Origin: Hymenolepis diminuta
Lineage: Eukaryota; Platyhelminthes; Cestoda; Cyclophyllidea; Hymenolepididae
Reading direction: 5' to 3'
DNA length: 64,000 nucleotides
Assembly (NCBI GenBank): GCA_900708905.1
Contig: CAADRB010000018.1
Span: 1,984,327 to 2,048,326 of the forward strand
Positions 24,216 to 36,637 of the stretch are shown here, in pieces. Both the position numbers and the translations under genes were made by a program. A model generated the notes under the pieces. It was not told the origin of the DNA, did no database searches, and worked only from the letters and a program-made list of their open reading frames with translations. Every line of letters starts with the position of its first letter. The stretch's first letter is position 1.

Positions 24216-27200
24216 ATGTCGACTCATGAGATGCATGCACAAATGTCCGTTATAAAGGCGTCCGTTTTGATTGAGAGTGCCATTCATGTATTAATATTAA
24301 GTTTTATAATTATTTTTTTTAGTATCGGTCCATTCAACATTATTTAGATAACAACCGTATTAGAATATACCGTATTTACTATTCTAAACCAGTCGTCATT
24401 TTCTCCTATTTATGTAAGGCAATATTCTTCTTATTGCCATTCTTTGAATGGCCTTCATCCCTGACAAAATCATCCGATATAAGACTTAATATTCGAAGAC
24501 CCGTTGTACCATGTGGCATTTTAGAGAGTATTGATCTTTTCTGCTTACTCTTCTTTCTTGTTCGATCGTTAATGCTTGTAGGTTACTCTTATTATTGATT
24601 TATAAATTTGATTTAAATCTATACACATGTAAAATTTCTTTACCTTTAAGGCTTATCTGTTCTGGAAAGAGCAATTTCGGCGAAATTACTGGCTGATTGG
24701 TCAATTTGTCGTATTATTGATATCAGTTACTGATGTACTGGTTTCTATGTCATTCGGTTGCTCTGAGGTATGTTACTATAATTTATTATATCGTTATGAT
24801 ATTTTAGTTTATTCGAATTCGACGATTCCTTCGTCCCTATTTCCTCATCGCTGACAGTCAAATGCTCAAAAAGACAATCAAGTGTTTATTCATCACCATC
24901 CCAGAATTATTTACGTAAATTTCGTTGTTAGATCTTTTTTTCATTATATACATAATGCATACGATGTGATTTACCTTTTTCATTTCAGCTATTTATTGCT
25001 TCTTTTGCTGTGGATACTTTTCGCTACTTTGGTCGCAATGTGTATGTTCTCTGGACGCGAGCAGACATTTTCCTCGGTGCGTTTTAATGTCATTTGTCAT
25101 TTGCCCATTATATGAAGTGATTTTATTTATATTTTTACTAAAATAAAATTATTGGAAACATTTTAACTTTCGTTATTGAGTGCATCCAAATAGAAGCATT
25201 GTTAGGAATTAAAATTTGTGTTTCTAGTTTTGTTCAATCAGAGTTGAGAATATTAACATCCAGTTTGATAACACACACCTAGTGGTATAATTGAAATTAG
25301 TTGGATCAAATCGACCACGTTTGACCTCTTGACATGAAGTTATATTAAATGACTGAATCTGAAATCAGTTGAATGTGCCTCTTCTTCTTTTAATTCTCTT
25401 TGAGGAAGGATTAATCAAAATGCATCGATGATTGATAATGGCATCTTGATCAGTGATAACTTCATCACCTTTATTTTTATAAGATTTTAATCATTCAGAA
25501 ATAATTGGAGTTTGCAGCATTTGTAATGCAGTAATCTCTCTTATAATGCGGAATTATATGCAATACTATAACCCCCATGAAGGCAAAATTTTGCATTTTT
25601 TATTACGTGAAAAAGTTTTAAATTGGATAGCTGTAAAGTTTGATTAGGGATAAGGGGNNNNNNNNNNNNNGAGGGATCTAAAATAGTCTTATTTGATTAC
25701 TAAATTTGAGTTGTACACTTACTTAATGGGTGGTTTAGCTATCAAAATTCCAATCTCAAGATTCGTTCCCTGTATTACTGAGTAAATTGTTGTCCGCGAC
25801 GTCCAGCGCTTATTGACCGGTTGATTAATTAGAATAGTTGGTCTTGCCACTACATTTTTCTTCTAATGACGTAGGAAATAGGAAGGTACTAGGTTGCATA
25901 ATTTCAATATAGCAGGGCTCACTGGCAATGCAATAACATGTTTTTTTTTCTATAAGCCACATGTAATTACGATCACCGCATTTAACTATTCTAACAAGAA
26001 TCTTTCTGAAATTAAACGTAGTTGCTTTAGAAAGTGAAATTGACTTAACTGAACTTTTCGGCCATAATAAACTGAAGTCGTAACCGATTCTATGACGTCA
26101 CTGTTTATCTTTTGAACAGTATATTTTTGCATTTCGATATTAAAGTATAGAAGATTATTTGTGTGTATTAAATTATGTTATGATGGCACCATTATATACC
26201 GTTTGCAATGAATTTTGTTTCCTTATGGTGGGCTTAAAGTGAACATGTGACTTGCGATTTGAAGTTATCGTTTAAGCTTAACCTCATACTTAGGTGTTAC
26301 AGGAAGAGAGAATCAACCCTAGGGTCCTTTTAATTAACTAACTTTTTTATTTGCCTATAGGTTTGTCAAGCAGAACAGATGGTTAATAAGTAGACACTTA
26401 TTTATTCCCTACATGTTTTATAGTTGCACTTGTGTTGACATCGACTCGTGCAACGCTCTGGATTATAGTGATGCAATCGATTTCTATTTGTTTCTCTCTC
26501 GGCCAAGTTTGAATTTAGTTGTTAAATATTGTTTGCATTTTTAGACCTATATCAATATTCTTCGCATATTTTCCAGTTTATGTTAACATCTTTGGCGTCT
26601 GATTTGTGTGTTTTATGATGTCATGTTCTCCGCTTTTATTTTATTTCGCGTTGTCTTATTTTTTAGCCCCAAAACCTATTTGCAAAGCCCGAAGGGATTG
26701 GAATTAAATGGTTTTATGAAACATTCTTCAATATCATTGTCCTTCTCACCACGGCCAATCATCCCGACCGTAATTTTGCTTTTTTTCCCCAATCTTTTTA
26801 TCATTTGAAGTGTTTTTGGTTCTCTAAGCAAATAAATATTGCTGATATAAACATCTCATTGATATCCATTTTGGCATTCACGAAATGTGGGAACAGTAAG
26901 GGAATTAGTGGTGCTTCGGAATGTTCTCGAGTTCGATGCGCACCACGTTTGTTAAGAACAACCAGGATATAAGATGCCGAATGCAGGTTTCTTATTGTGT
27001 GCTACAGGTTGCATATCTTACATTGACATGATTGCTGGATGTTATATTGATAGTAAAAACGAGGGAAGTTTTCGCCTTTCCTGGTGATATTATGCGGAGC
27101 GCATATTCACACACTGAATTAAGTCGCTAGAAAGTCTATTATGTGATGGGATAATCTCCTTAGTTTACTATCGAATTTACAGAATGTCAACCACTAGCCA

Positions 27201-30200
27201 CTTCCAATTAGCTAGTGGTAAGTGGTCTCAGATCGCATATTTCCATAACTACATAAGCATTTCTGATGTAGGATGTTATCGCACTTTCGAAATTACTAAG
27301 TCATTATTTATCCTTTATTTTCACTCCAAATTGACCGTCTATTGTTGACTGTATAGCCAATGCGATTCTGGGGTCTTTAGAAGGAGAGCATTCTCTTGAG
27401 TGGAAGAGAGATTCGCATTTGATCACAACTAATTAATGACATGAATAAATCTCAAATTATTAAATCCGAGCTTTTGACCTCTGATTTATCAGGCGTGGTC
27501 GCTACTGTTGCGACATTGTTGGAGTGTAGCCAGATATAACATTCACTATTGATTAAATAACTAATAAATTGATTATTTTTTATTTGCTTTCTTTGTTTTA
27601 GTTATAATACCGAATTACAATGAGAATAGAGCCGCTGGATTATTTGATGTTATCTTCATAGCCGTTGGCACTTACTTCTTCATGTACATATTTACGGCTA
27701 TTATGTTCAACCAATTTCGTGGTTATCTCTCCGTAAGTTCTCTATTTCATTGATAATAGAAGAACTACATACTCACGGATTGGGTAGGTTATACTTTCCC
27801 ATGTTTTATCAACAGCTATCCCATCTTCATTACTACAAAAATAAATGCTTTAAACTTTGCTATTATATTAAACATCGTTCACACAGTGATCTAATCCACT
27901 TCTCCCTTTTCAGTCGTCTATTCAAAAGCGCATGTTTAGACGTCGTCTTGCGGTTTTTGCTGCTTTTCAACTACTCAAATCTCAGGATCCGTAAGTCAAA
28001 ATAATCATAATTGTCAGTCTTCTATATTTCTTAGTTTTAACAAGATTAACTTTCTCTTTCTTTTAAAAACTTGTTTTCTATTGTCTTTCGTTTATCCATT
28101 AAAATGTCACAGCTACTTCAATTTAGAATTTTGATCTTTTGTTAGATTAACCAATTAATTTCCTATAAATTTCATGATTTAATCATGGAATACATATTGC
28201 AACAAGATGAATGGCTCTGGTAACTGATTCAATATTTATTTTACCAAGTACGAATTTCTAAGTTTTGGTCAAAGTTTATTAAGTTGTGATGTTGGTTTTG
28301 TTAAATCTATCTTTGATTGCCAACACGACAACTTTTCCCTATTTGTTTACGTCCATTTGCAGAGAACCAGTTGTGGAATCTGATAAAATACGTCAAGTCC
28401 TGGAGAAAACATCATTGTCTAGCTGGAAGAGAGAAGCCTTTTTATTGGTAAGTTGGCTCTGTGTAGGCGGTTTTACACTATTCACAACACTTTGTGTTGT
28501 GCATTAATTCAATAAAGTTATTTCCACACTACTTAGTTGAATAATCAAAATTACTACAATTACTGTTCGTTTAATTCCAATGGTTTTTCTATTTCCATGC
28601 TTGAATTATCGGAAACAGAATTTTATGCTAAAAATGTTCAATCGAGCACTTAAATTCCTAGAGAAATCTCACATATTTTTCTCACATTTGCGGAATGTAA
28701 ACCTATGAATTTTGGAGTTCCTATTTGTGAGTTATTATATTTCACTGATATGTACCACATTCTGAATTATGAAAGTTTAATGATTATATTTTAATATATA
28801 AAATTAATATTTAAATTAGTATTTTAAATAACAGTTAATTTGGTTACAATAATTATATTAACCAAAATTAGTATTGAGCTTGGTATTTGCGTAACTTTCT
28901 CCTACTTTTCATTATTTTAGGAAGAAGATTTTTCCTGTTCATTCAAGCCTACAGCTTAGTCTTTATTTTAGTGGATTGATAGTTGTGCTTTATTGGGTTC
29001 TCTACCCATGGAATTCATGCATTATAGTAGTTTACGACACATTACCAAAATATACTCAATCTTAGGGAGGTAAATAAATTAAATAAGTTCCTCATGTGTG
29101 AAACTCTCATCCCAATCGTGTCCCTGATTTAGCAGACGTATATGTTGACCGCTACGCACACGTCAAGTTTATTATTATATTCGTGAAGAATAAAAGCAAA
29201 AATTTAACTCTCTCATAGTATATCCAGTTCAATTCCATTCGGGTAGGGAAGTAAGGCCATGATCAAATGTATTAGATTTATACACGTAGCTTGGTATGAA
29301 GCTGGAAGTCTGAATAGTGGCAAACCTCATTGCTGAGTCGTTTTATATTGTCTTGTTTTTTCCTTCATTCTGATAGTGAGTCGGAGACGTTTTCAGGTCA
29401 ATGGATCACAGACTACTTACCGAAAAAGTGTATTTAATAAACATAAAACAGATCTTGGATAAGAGATGTTTGCATATCTCCTTACACATATACTAATCAG
29501 CTGAAGAGAGATTATTAATTCTTTAGAAATCACGCAATCTTTTTGGGAAAATTTTTTCTAATGGATTTCATCATAGAGAATCCATAGTTATCAGGGGATT
29601 GGTGTACTCAGGTAGTTTGGCCAACCTCCCAATTCAATCTATTGGCCGATCGTCTGTGCAGATATTTGTAACATAGGAATGTAGTAATTATAGCCTTAAA
29701 TTTGAACTACTGAAAGTTAAATCATTTTGTTAAAGGAGGAAGGTCGGATGAATCTAGAATTCGTTTGAAGCAAGGCTCTTTTGGTGCTCTAACATTTATT
29801 CCATACATCTGCTCTACTCCTCCTCGTTACCCTTTATTTTGACTATCCTACTGTTCCATTTTTGTTCTTGCCTATAGAATTTGGAAAAGGAATATTCGAA
29901 TAAACCCCTAAAATTGGGAGAATTTATGGACCTATTCCGCCTTCTCGAACTTTCTTTTCAACCAGAAGCTGTTAGTTTTGTTTTAGATTTGACATAATTA
30001 AGATTCTTGCATATTTATATTCACTATTTCGTTTCTCTTTGCAGCCTGAGCCCATTCGGCAGTTATTTAATCCCGTGGCTTCTCGAATTCAGACCTTCTT
30101 TTTGTCGGACAAGTTTAGATGGATTGAACTCACCATTTCTCTCATCAATGTCGCCTGTATCATTGTAAGCGCTTATGGCTACGCATTTGTAAGACTCATT

Positions 30201-33200
30201 AATCGTTAATAGGTCTATAGGAGCTGCTTAAAATCCATCATAGTTGATGATATGTTTACTCCTATCCCATATCCATGACTGTAGAGTGGTTAGGTGGTGG
30301 TATAGGCCGAGATTTGGGTTGGTAATGTTTAACAACCTTCTGATGTTCTAAAGTGGCTGAACTCAGATGAAAATGGGTTGGAATCCCCTTTAATAAGATT
30401 GGAACGTTCTCCCGCTATAAAACGATTGGGAAGGCGTTTTGTTCAATATGGACACGATTTAATGTTATATATTGAGTCATTTCTTTTTCAGGTTCAATTG
30501 GTGGCATATGAAGAGGATGATAAACCCAGTTTCAGATTTTTTGTAAGCTCTCTACTACTCCTCTCTTTATATGTTAAACAAGTATTTACTCTATGATCAA
30601 GTCATCTTTACGTACTATTATTTGTTAGATGATCAACACTGGCTTTGCATTAATCTACATGGCTGAGATCATACTTCGATTATGGCTTCACGGATGTCGA
30701 AACGCTGGCAAATATCTCTCACTCTGTGACACCATTCTTTCTTCTTTAAATTTGGTATGCATCCTACAGCCTTATCTCTTGATAAGTCCTTATTCTACTT
30801 ACTCTATTGAATGTTTATTTGTTGATTTATTACCTGCAATAATGCTAAATTAAGTTTGTAGTTAGATCCTACAGAGAGAAGGGAAACGAAACACACCAAT
30901 ATAAATTGTTATCGTCTGCACTGAGTCGTGGTAATATTATCCCCAATAAACCGGAAAATACTATCTTTCATCTTATTAGAAATGTGTTATCACACATAAG
31001 TGGAAAGTAGCTTGTAACGTTGTAATAGGTCGGAGTTTGAAGATCATTGGAATGGTCAATAATGATCAGGAAGAGGAGTTGAGGAATGCGAGTTTCTTAT
31101 CGAAAAGAGGCTCTGGTATGTTTTTCCTCTGTGCACGATGATTGGTGAAAATGGTTATTTTCAACGAAATCGGAAATAAATCGGTAGAGTTGTTAAGGAT
31201 GAAGGTTGATAGGGCATTTACTGTTTTCATTGTATTTGAGGCTATATAGTATCTTTTCGCTCAAAGTATTTATACTTCTCTGCCATATCATTTCATTTTC
31301 ACAGCGCGCTCTCTCTTTTTCATCTCCTAAAGTGATAGTAAAATTTGGCTTCTTTTCCATTTATTCCATTTGATTATCAATTAATGCCTATGTCAAAGGT
31401 GTTCGGAAAGGCACAGCTACCAAAATCACATTCGTGGCCGAAAAAGAAAGAGGAAAATTTGAAGAATTTGGTTCTGAAATTGGCGGCTTCAGACCGTTAC
31501 GTTTAGCTAGATCTTATTTTTAAAGGCATGTTTTGTTTAACATTGGAAAAAAAATAAGTCTCGAATTGCGCATGCCTGATGACGGTTCCTCCCCCATCTT
31601 CATACCTACTAAGCGGTCAGCTAATATCAGCTAGGATTTACAGGTAACACAAACCAAACAAAATCAATTCAATCACTTCTCACCGCTTTTTTCCCTCTAG
31701 GCTCTTCGGTTAGTTGAATTGGGTCTCGTCCTATGTGAAGTGAAGTATGTTTGCGCCTCTTGTCAATATTACGATTGCTGTTTTATTAATGTATGCTTGT
31801 TTAACCTATGTTTATTCATTCATCCCTATTTTCCAGATCCGTACCCTATATTGAATGGTCCCCATACAACATTGGCCAAGTAGCAAATGTATGCGTAATT
31901 CTGCGCACTATACGTTTCTTGCAGAATTCCAAATTAATGAAAGCGATTCTCCTTAAAATGCCACAACACTTGGCCCCGGTGTTGGGCATTCTTACCTGCC
32001 TCTATTACTTTTATGGTCTTATTGGACTCACGGCGTTCCATGGAGCTATTACACCTCCAAGCGACAAGTAAGTTCCTGATACTAGGTCCCTACTGAGGTA
32101 AGCCATTTGTTTCAAGTTCATCAGAATAAGTAGAGTGAAGAAGGGAGTGCTGTAATTCCAAGACAGTATTCTCATTAAGAAAGTGTGGACGCCCATATAA
32201 GTTCTGGTCTTGAGGAAGCAATTGGGTACATTGTTTATTTTCGCGATAGAACAGTTACAACTAAGTTCTAGTTCGTTTGATGGCAGAAGGGGAAACAAGC
32301 AAATCAAACTTATAAGGTTTGGTGGGGGACGACTATCCCATCCTCAGAGCGACGGAGTAACCAGCTAGTGTGAACTAAATTGTGCGATTAGTAGTTAATA
32401 AATCGTTTCCTTTTATTATTCTAGCTTTAATGCCACCCATCTCTGTGGTAGCTACCAAGAACTCAACTATTGGTCCATCAATTTTGACGATTTTGCCGTG
32501 AGTTAATCTTTCTAGTATTCTTTAAGTCTTTTGAGAGATTGAAAAATTTACTCCCTCAATTTTAGGCCAGCCTCTTCACATTGTGGAGCTTGATGGTTCT
32601 TAATAATTGGCATGTCATTGTACGCGCTTTCACGGAAAAAAGGGGCGGGTATGTTCATCTACTTCATTTCAAGTGTTTCTCAAAGTGTTTTTTTAAGTCT
32701 GAATTGTTGAAGGAGCAAGCTAAGTCATTTGTATTGGTGGAATTGTTTTGTGGTGCCCGAGAAGTCATCCTGATTTTTACGTATACGTCGTGCCGTCTTC
32801 AATCAGTGTTGTCTCCTTGTGATGACTGGGTTCTTTCGAGCGGCTATTGCTATTCACATCGTTATCATTTGAAAACGACGTTGCTATGGTGACTAGCGAT
32901 TTGTTATGACCCCTGGCCTGGCGTTATGTCTAGCTTTAACAAAATCATTACTGAATTGTTTTTTAGTTTCCTTAATCGTTTTTCGGAGTTTACATCTTTA
33001 GTTCTCCAATAACGCGCTTGATACCATTCTCTAACAATCAAAACAGAGAGCAAGACTTCTCTTATATGTGGGAGCCATTCGACTATTGAATGAGCTTCAG
33101 TGCTTACTCTAATAACACAAAATTCTAGATATATGGGGGATTGTGGGGGACAATTAAATACTCTTATTAATGGCTGGTTTGCAGTAGAAATGAAGATTTT

Positions 33201-34568
33201 TACATAGTTTAAAATGAATTTCAATTAAGATAAAATTTCAGGATAGAGACGACATTTCGGTCTGATGGAGGCATTTTAAATCTGCCTTTGTATCGCTGGA
33301 ATTGAATATTCGGGGTTTGGTGAGATTAACGCTGCAAGTAGTTGCATCCAGCAAATTGCTTTAGTATAATTTCCCTATATTCGTAAATTGTACTACGCAG
33401 TTTCGTCCCTTTTTCTAGAGCGGTGCACTTCTATATGCTCAGTTGGTGGCTCGTCGCGGTTGTGGTTATGGCCACACTCATTACAGCTATGATCATTGAG
33501 GTACGTTTTCACCCCATTTCGATCTCTATTACACTTCCCTTTTAATTATAAGAGAGACTCTAAATCACAAGGGCTCATATATTAAATTTCATTTTTTTAG
33601 ATCTGGTTTGGTCTACTTTATGTTTTAAGAACCTTATATATGACAGTATGTTGTTTTGCTCAAATCGATTTCTAATTTCCTTTATTGATCCTGTTAGTAC
33701 TATAGTCATCGTAGTTTCAATGGACTAGGATAGTCACTTTCAGTGTAGAGGATTGGCGAGTTTTGTATCAGTGATAAATGGGTAGTTGGAATATGTAAAC
33801 CAAGTCATAAAGGTCTTTCAGTTGTGATTGAGCGCTTGAAACTTCACTTAGCAATATATAAAGAGTCATAAACTCACCAAGTCATGTTTTGCATCCTATT
33901 TGCTTATATATATGCTATTTTGTTGGTTTTATTGTCGTATGGCAAAGGCGTTCTTTTCGCAATGCTTTTTATTCGGAATAAGTGATCCATTTTTAATTAA
34001 ATAAAGTTATCTTCTGTCGAGAAATTCATAAGGTATGGGCCTCAAAAGTGGGTAATCTACAATCTACAAGTTCTACTTTATTAGAAACACATTGGTTGGT
34101 GCACTAATGCATATTTTATTCGTAGTAGGTTGTCAAAACTGGAACGTGCCCTTTAAAACATCCATTAATTTTTAGAGCTTCCTCTTTGCACGTCAACAAT
34201 TTATTGACGAATCGGGTAATACAAATTATCGTCCAAATTCCTGTGGTCTCACTTCAGCACTCAGACTACGTCGTCGAAATGACAACAGCATTCACGACAC
34301 AGAGCCACTAGTCAGCACTGATGTAGGAGAAGAGCTTAATCAAGTTAGTCAACCAACCTCACAACGGCAATCCGAAGCAAGTGTTGAAGCAATCACTGGA
34401 GATCAAAGACGAAACCTCTCAGCACTCCCACCGCCTTCTCATCACTTATCGGTGACTTTCAGTTTGGCGCAGATTTTGGGAGGAAGTTTTACTGAACCCA
34501 CCAACGAGGACCTTGAAAGTCATCTTTTACGTCATTTCGAAATTGGTCCCCTGATCAACCCTCGTTGA
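24216..34568 (+). CDS. TPCN2: Two-pore cation channel, TPC2 type (19 exons, ~776 aa)
   Basis: Endolysosomal cation channel gated by PI(3,5)P2 and NAADP. Exons: 24216-24287, 24323-24577, 24651-24767, 24808-24914, 24989-25076, 26667-26769, 27602-27732, 27914-27990, 28363-28447, 29878-29970, 30045-30164, 30492-30542, 30629-30754, 31701-31744, 31837-32067, 32425-32497, 32566-32648, 33419-33500, 34176-34568; all phases agree. Two six-helix domains are present. IESAIHYRSIQH near the N-terminus, VPCGILES, LRPYFLIADSQMLKKTIK (IS4-S5) and NQFRGYLSSSIQKRMFRRRL match TPC2 more closely than TPC1. Filters are TTANHPD (I) and LNNWH (II), close to human TTANNPD and VNNWQ. Lysines 169, 170 and 173 match the PI(3,5)P2 site of human TPC2. 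The C-terminal tail of ~130 aa is polar, without a known domain. Length is close to human TPC2 (752). Confidence 0.92.
25658..25670. other. Assembly gap (13 N)
   Basis: A run of 13 undetermined bases in a channel intron. It affects no recognised exon. Confidence 0.99.
25790..25930 (+). repeat. Dispersed repeat, partial copy
   Basis: 'gtccagcgcttattgaccg', 'gttggtcttgccact' and 'atagcaggg' match the family seen at 38570-38960 and 40674-41062. Confidence 0.55.
26770..27601 (+). other. TPCN2 intron, no recognised content
   Basis: Joins ...TTANHPD to LIIPNYNEN. The stretch GTGGTGC...GCACCAC near 26907-26947 is a short tRNA-like inverted pair but lacks the rest of a tRNA. Nothing else is supported. 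Confidence 0.5.
28448..29877 (+). other. TPCN2 intron, no recognised content
   Basis: Joins ...KREAFLL to NLEKEYSNK. AT-rich; no protein or RNA gene was recognised. Confidence 0.5.
30755..31700 (+). other. TPCN2 intron, no recognised content
   Basis: Joins ...ILSSLNL to ALRLVELGL. The short exon 31701-31744 after it is needed to shift the frame from phase 0 to phase 2 for the S3-S4 exon of domain II. Confidence 0.55.
32649..33418 (+). other. TPCN2 intron, no recognised content
   Basis: Joins ...RAFTEKRG to AVHFYMLSWW. A 106-codon minus-strand frame (33224-32904) has no family resemblance and no splice support. Confidence 0.5.
33501..34175 (+). other. TPCN2 last intron, no recognised content
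   Basis: Joins ...ITAMIIE to SFLFARQQF. AT-rich, with nothing recognised. Confidence 0.5.
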
Positions 34569-34744
34569 ACCCTACTCTCTTTCAGTCAGATTCTCTCTTG
34601 TTCTAATCTCTCCTTTTCTTATTGATTCATACACGTGTACGTATGTTTTTTCTTATGATGAATAAAGCACATATTGATTCAGGTGAGTTTTCTTTGAGTG
34701 AATTGGAATATCCGATAACGGGTTCAATGATAACCTTCCTGTAG
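34569..34744 (+). promoter_or_regulatory. TPCN2-ECHS1 junction: poly(A) signal then splice acceptor at the ATG
   Basis: AATAAA lies at 34661-34666, and a pyrimidine-rich acceptor CTTCCTGTAG ends at 34744, directly against the ECHS1 ATG at 34745. There is no room for an independent promoter with a cis 5' UTR intron. This is the layout of a polycistronic unit resolved by spliced-leader trans-splicing, which flatworms are known to use. Confidence 0.6.
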
Positions 34745-36025
34745 ATGATGCTTCGGAATGTTTGGGAGTTACTAATCCTCAGCAGAAGGTTGATGTCGAC
34801 ACTTCCACCACGATTTTCTTCGTTGAAAGTGACTCATAGAGGGTCGGAATCTCAAGTGCTATTGGTGGAAATGATTCGACTGGATACATTCAATACTTTG
34901 TGCCCCAAAATGGTGAAAGAATTGGCAGAGGCTGTGGAATATTTTGAGGAGGATTCATCCATTCGATGTCTTGTACTTACTGGCACTACTAAGGCCTTCT
35001 CGGGTAAGAGTAGAAGCATGATCTTATTTTTTATATTATAAATAAGATGAATTTTTAATGGAACTAAGCTAGTTGTCCACTTCACGAATTCAGATACCAC
35101 AAGACAGGAATGAAACGGAAACGGTGAAGGAGATAATATGATCAAAAATTGCTTACTAACTAATGGTTATTTACTGTTGCCATTTGACTATTGAATGCTG
35201 ATTGTAGTAATCCATTTATTCATTTAAGTTGGGGCTGATATACAACGCTTAGATGAATTGCGCAAACCAGAAGTAATGCAACAATGGAGCGCCTTATCCT
35301 CCGTCTCAAAACCCATAGTTGCAGCGGTTAACGGAGCAGCACTGGGCGGCGGTGCCGAACTAGCTCTCGCCTGTGATGTAATCTATGCAGGGGATCGAGC
35401 TCATTTCGGGTTTCCAGAAATCAGCCTTGGAATCTTACCTGGGGCGGGTGGAACGCAACGTCTAGTTCGTGCTGTTGGGAAGTCACGAGCAATGGAAATG
35501 ATCCTTTCAGGTGAAAAGAGGCTAAGTCACGTATCTACTTCTTATTCGGAGGAGAAATTGATTGATTATTTATATTGGTTCTATAGGGAAGGCAATATCA
35601 GCGAAAGAGGCATTGGCTTACGGATTAGTGAGTAATGTTCATCCTACGAATGAAGTATTAAGTGCTGCAATTGATTTAGCGGAACGAATTTCTTCACATT
35701 CTCTCGTTGCTCTAAGAGCAATCAAAAAGGCAATCAATGCAGGTAACACATTCTGGATTACATTATTCATCATAATCTTCCTTTTTGGATCCTTTCAAAT
35801 AACCGAATTTCTGGTCTCTTCAGCTTTTCAGTTGTCTCTTCATGAAGGTCTCCAATTAGAACAGGAATTGTTTTTTAAAGCTCTGTCATCGGTTAGTTTG
35901 TGCTCATTAACATTTGATATTTTTGTCGGCAAATGCAGCATATTCATGTACAATTTCAGGGTGATGGTCAGGAAGGAATACATGCCTATTTGGAAAAGAG
36001 GCCACCAAAATATAACCACAAATAA
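34745..36025 (+). CDS. ECHS1: Enoyl-CoA hydratase, mitochondrial (5 exons, ~276 aa)
   Basis: A short-chain crotonase that hydrates 2-trans-enoyl-CoA to 3-hydroxyacyl-CoA in the mitochondrial matrix (beta-oxidation, and valine breakdown). Exons 34745-35003, 35229-35510, 35587-35742, 35824-35891, 35960-36025. The N-terminus (MMLRNVWELLILSRRLMSTL) is Arg-rich with no acidic residue until Glu8, as in a mitochondrial presequence. KAFSVGADI, AAVNGAALGGGAELALACD and FPEISLGILPGAGGTQRL match human ECHS1. Glu130 and Glu150 correspond to the two catalytic glutamates (human 144 and 164; same 20-residue spacing). The C-terminus EGIHAYLEKR matches human EGMTAFVEKR. Length fits the family (human 290). A poly(A) signal AATAAA follows at 36037. 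ATG 34745 sits on a splice acceptor, suggesting trans-splicing. Confidence 0.94.
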
Positions 36026-36036
36026 TGTATTCATTA

Positions 36037-36042
36037 AATAAA
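36037..36042 (+). other. ECHS1 poly(A) signal
   Basis: AATAAA, 12 bp after the stop codon, so the 3' UTR is very short. Confidence 0.6.
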
Positions 36043-36637
36043 AATGCTTATCTATTAGAATGAATTCTGGCTATCTTTATTTTCTTACTGAACTTCTAGG
36101 TACTTTAATATTGACCATGTATTGCATAGTTGTCTATATCTAATGTGAAATTACGGGTAGTATGCAGCACTTAGTACCTATTAAAGCGAGACGTGCTAGA
36201 CTCCATGTAATGACTTAAGATCATCAGATTTTGAGACTTTTTCTCATGACATGTTTCAGAATATTTCAGTGTTCGAGAGTGGACCCAGGTGGATTTTGAC
36301 ACTCTAGGTTTTAGATATCATCAATTTAAAATAGTAAAAAAATAATTTTTTTAAAATCAAGGGGGTATTTGTCAATGTCTAGAATACTGTACTGAGGAAC
36401 TTTAGTTGAAAATTGAGAGACACGAATTCTTGATTTGTTAATTTATTTTATATGATCCTAAATATGCGGTGAATTATAAATTAAATCGATGGATATGGAA
36501 TATGGAAAATAGATGACAAAATGTTGTTTATGTTCAATAAAACAAAACAAATATTGGCCTAAGTGTTAGTTTTATTCTCTAAAGGTCAAGAGCGCTCAAT
36601 ATGTTCATTGAATAAGGACACCTGATTGCCATGTATA
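36043..36637. other. ECHS1-FBXO42 intergenic region
   Basis: About 600 bp, AT-rich, with no recognised gene. It is long enough for its own promoter, so membership of FBXO42 in the upstream transcription unit is uncertain. Confidence 0.45.

Larger units (their letters stand above)
25077..26666 (+). other. TPCN2 intron with an assembly gap and a repeat
   Basis: Joins ...REQTFSS to PQNLFAKPEG. It includes 13 undetermined bases (25658-25670) and a copy of the 38570/40674 repeat family at about 25790-25930. Nothing else was recognised. Confidence 0.6.

Noticed and set aside
26907..26947. GTGGTGC...GCACCAC as a tRNA or SINE head
   Set aside because: Only about 40 bp long, and the sequence after it does not match the SINE tail.
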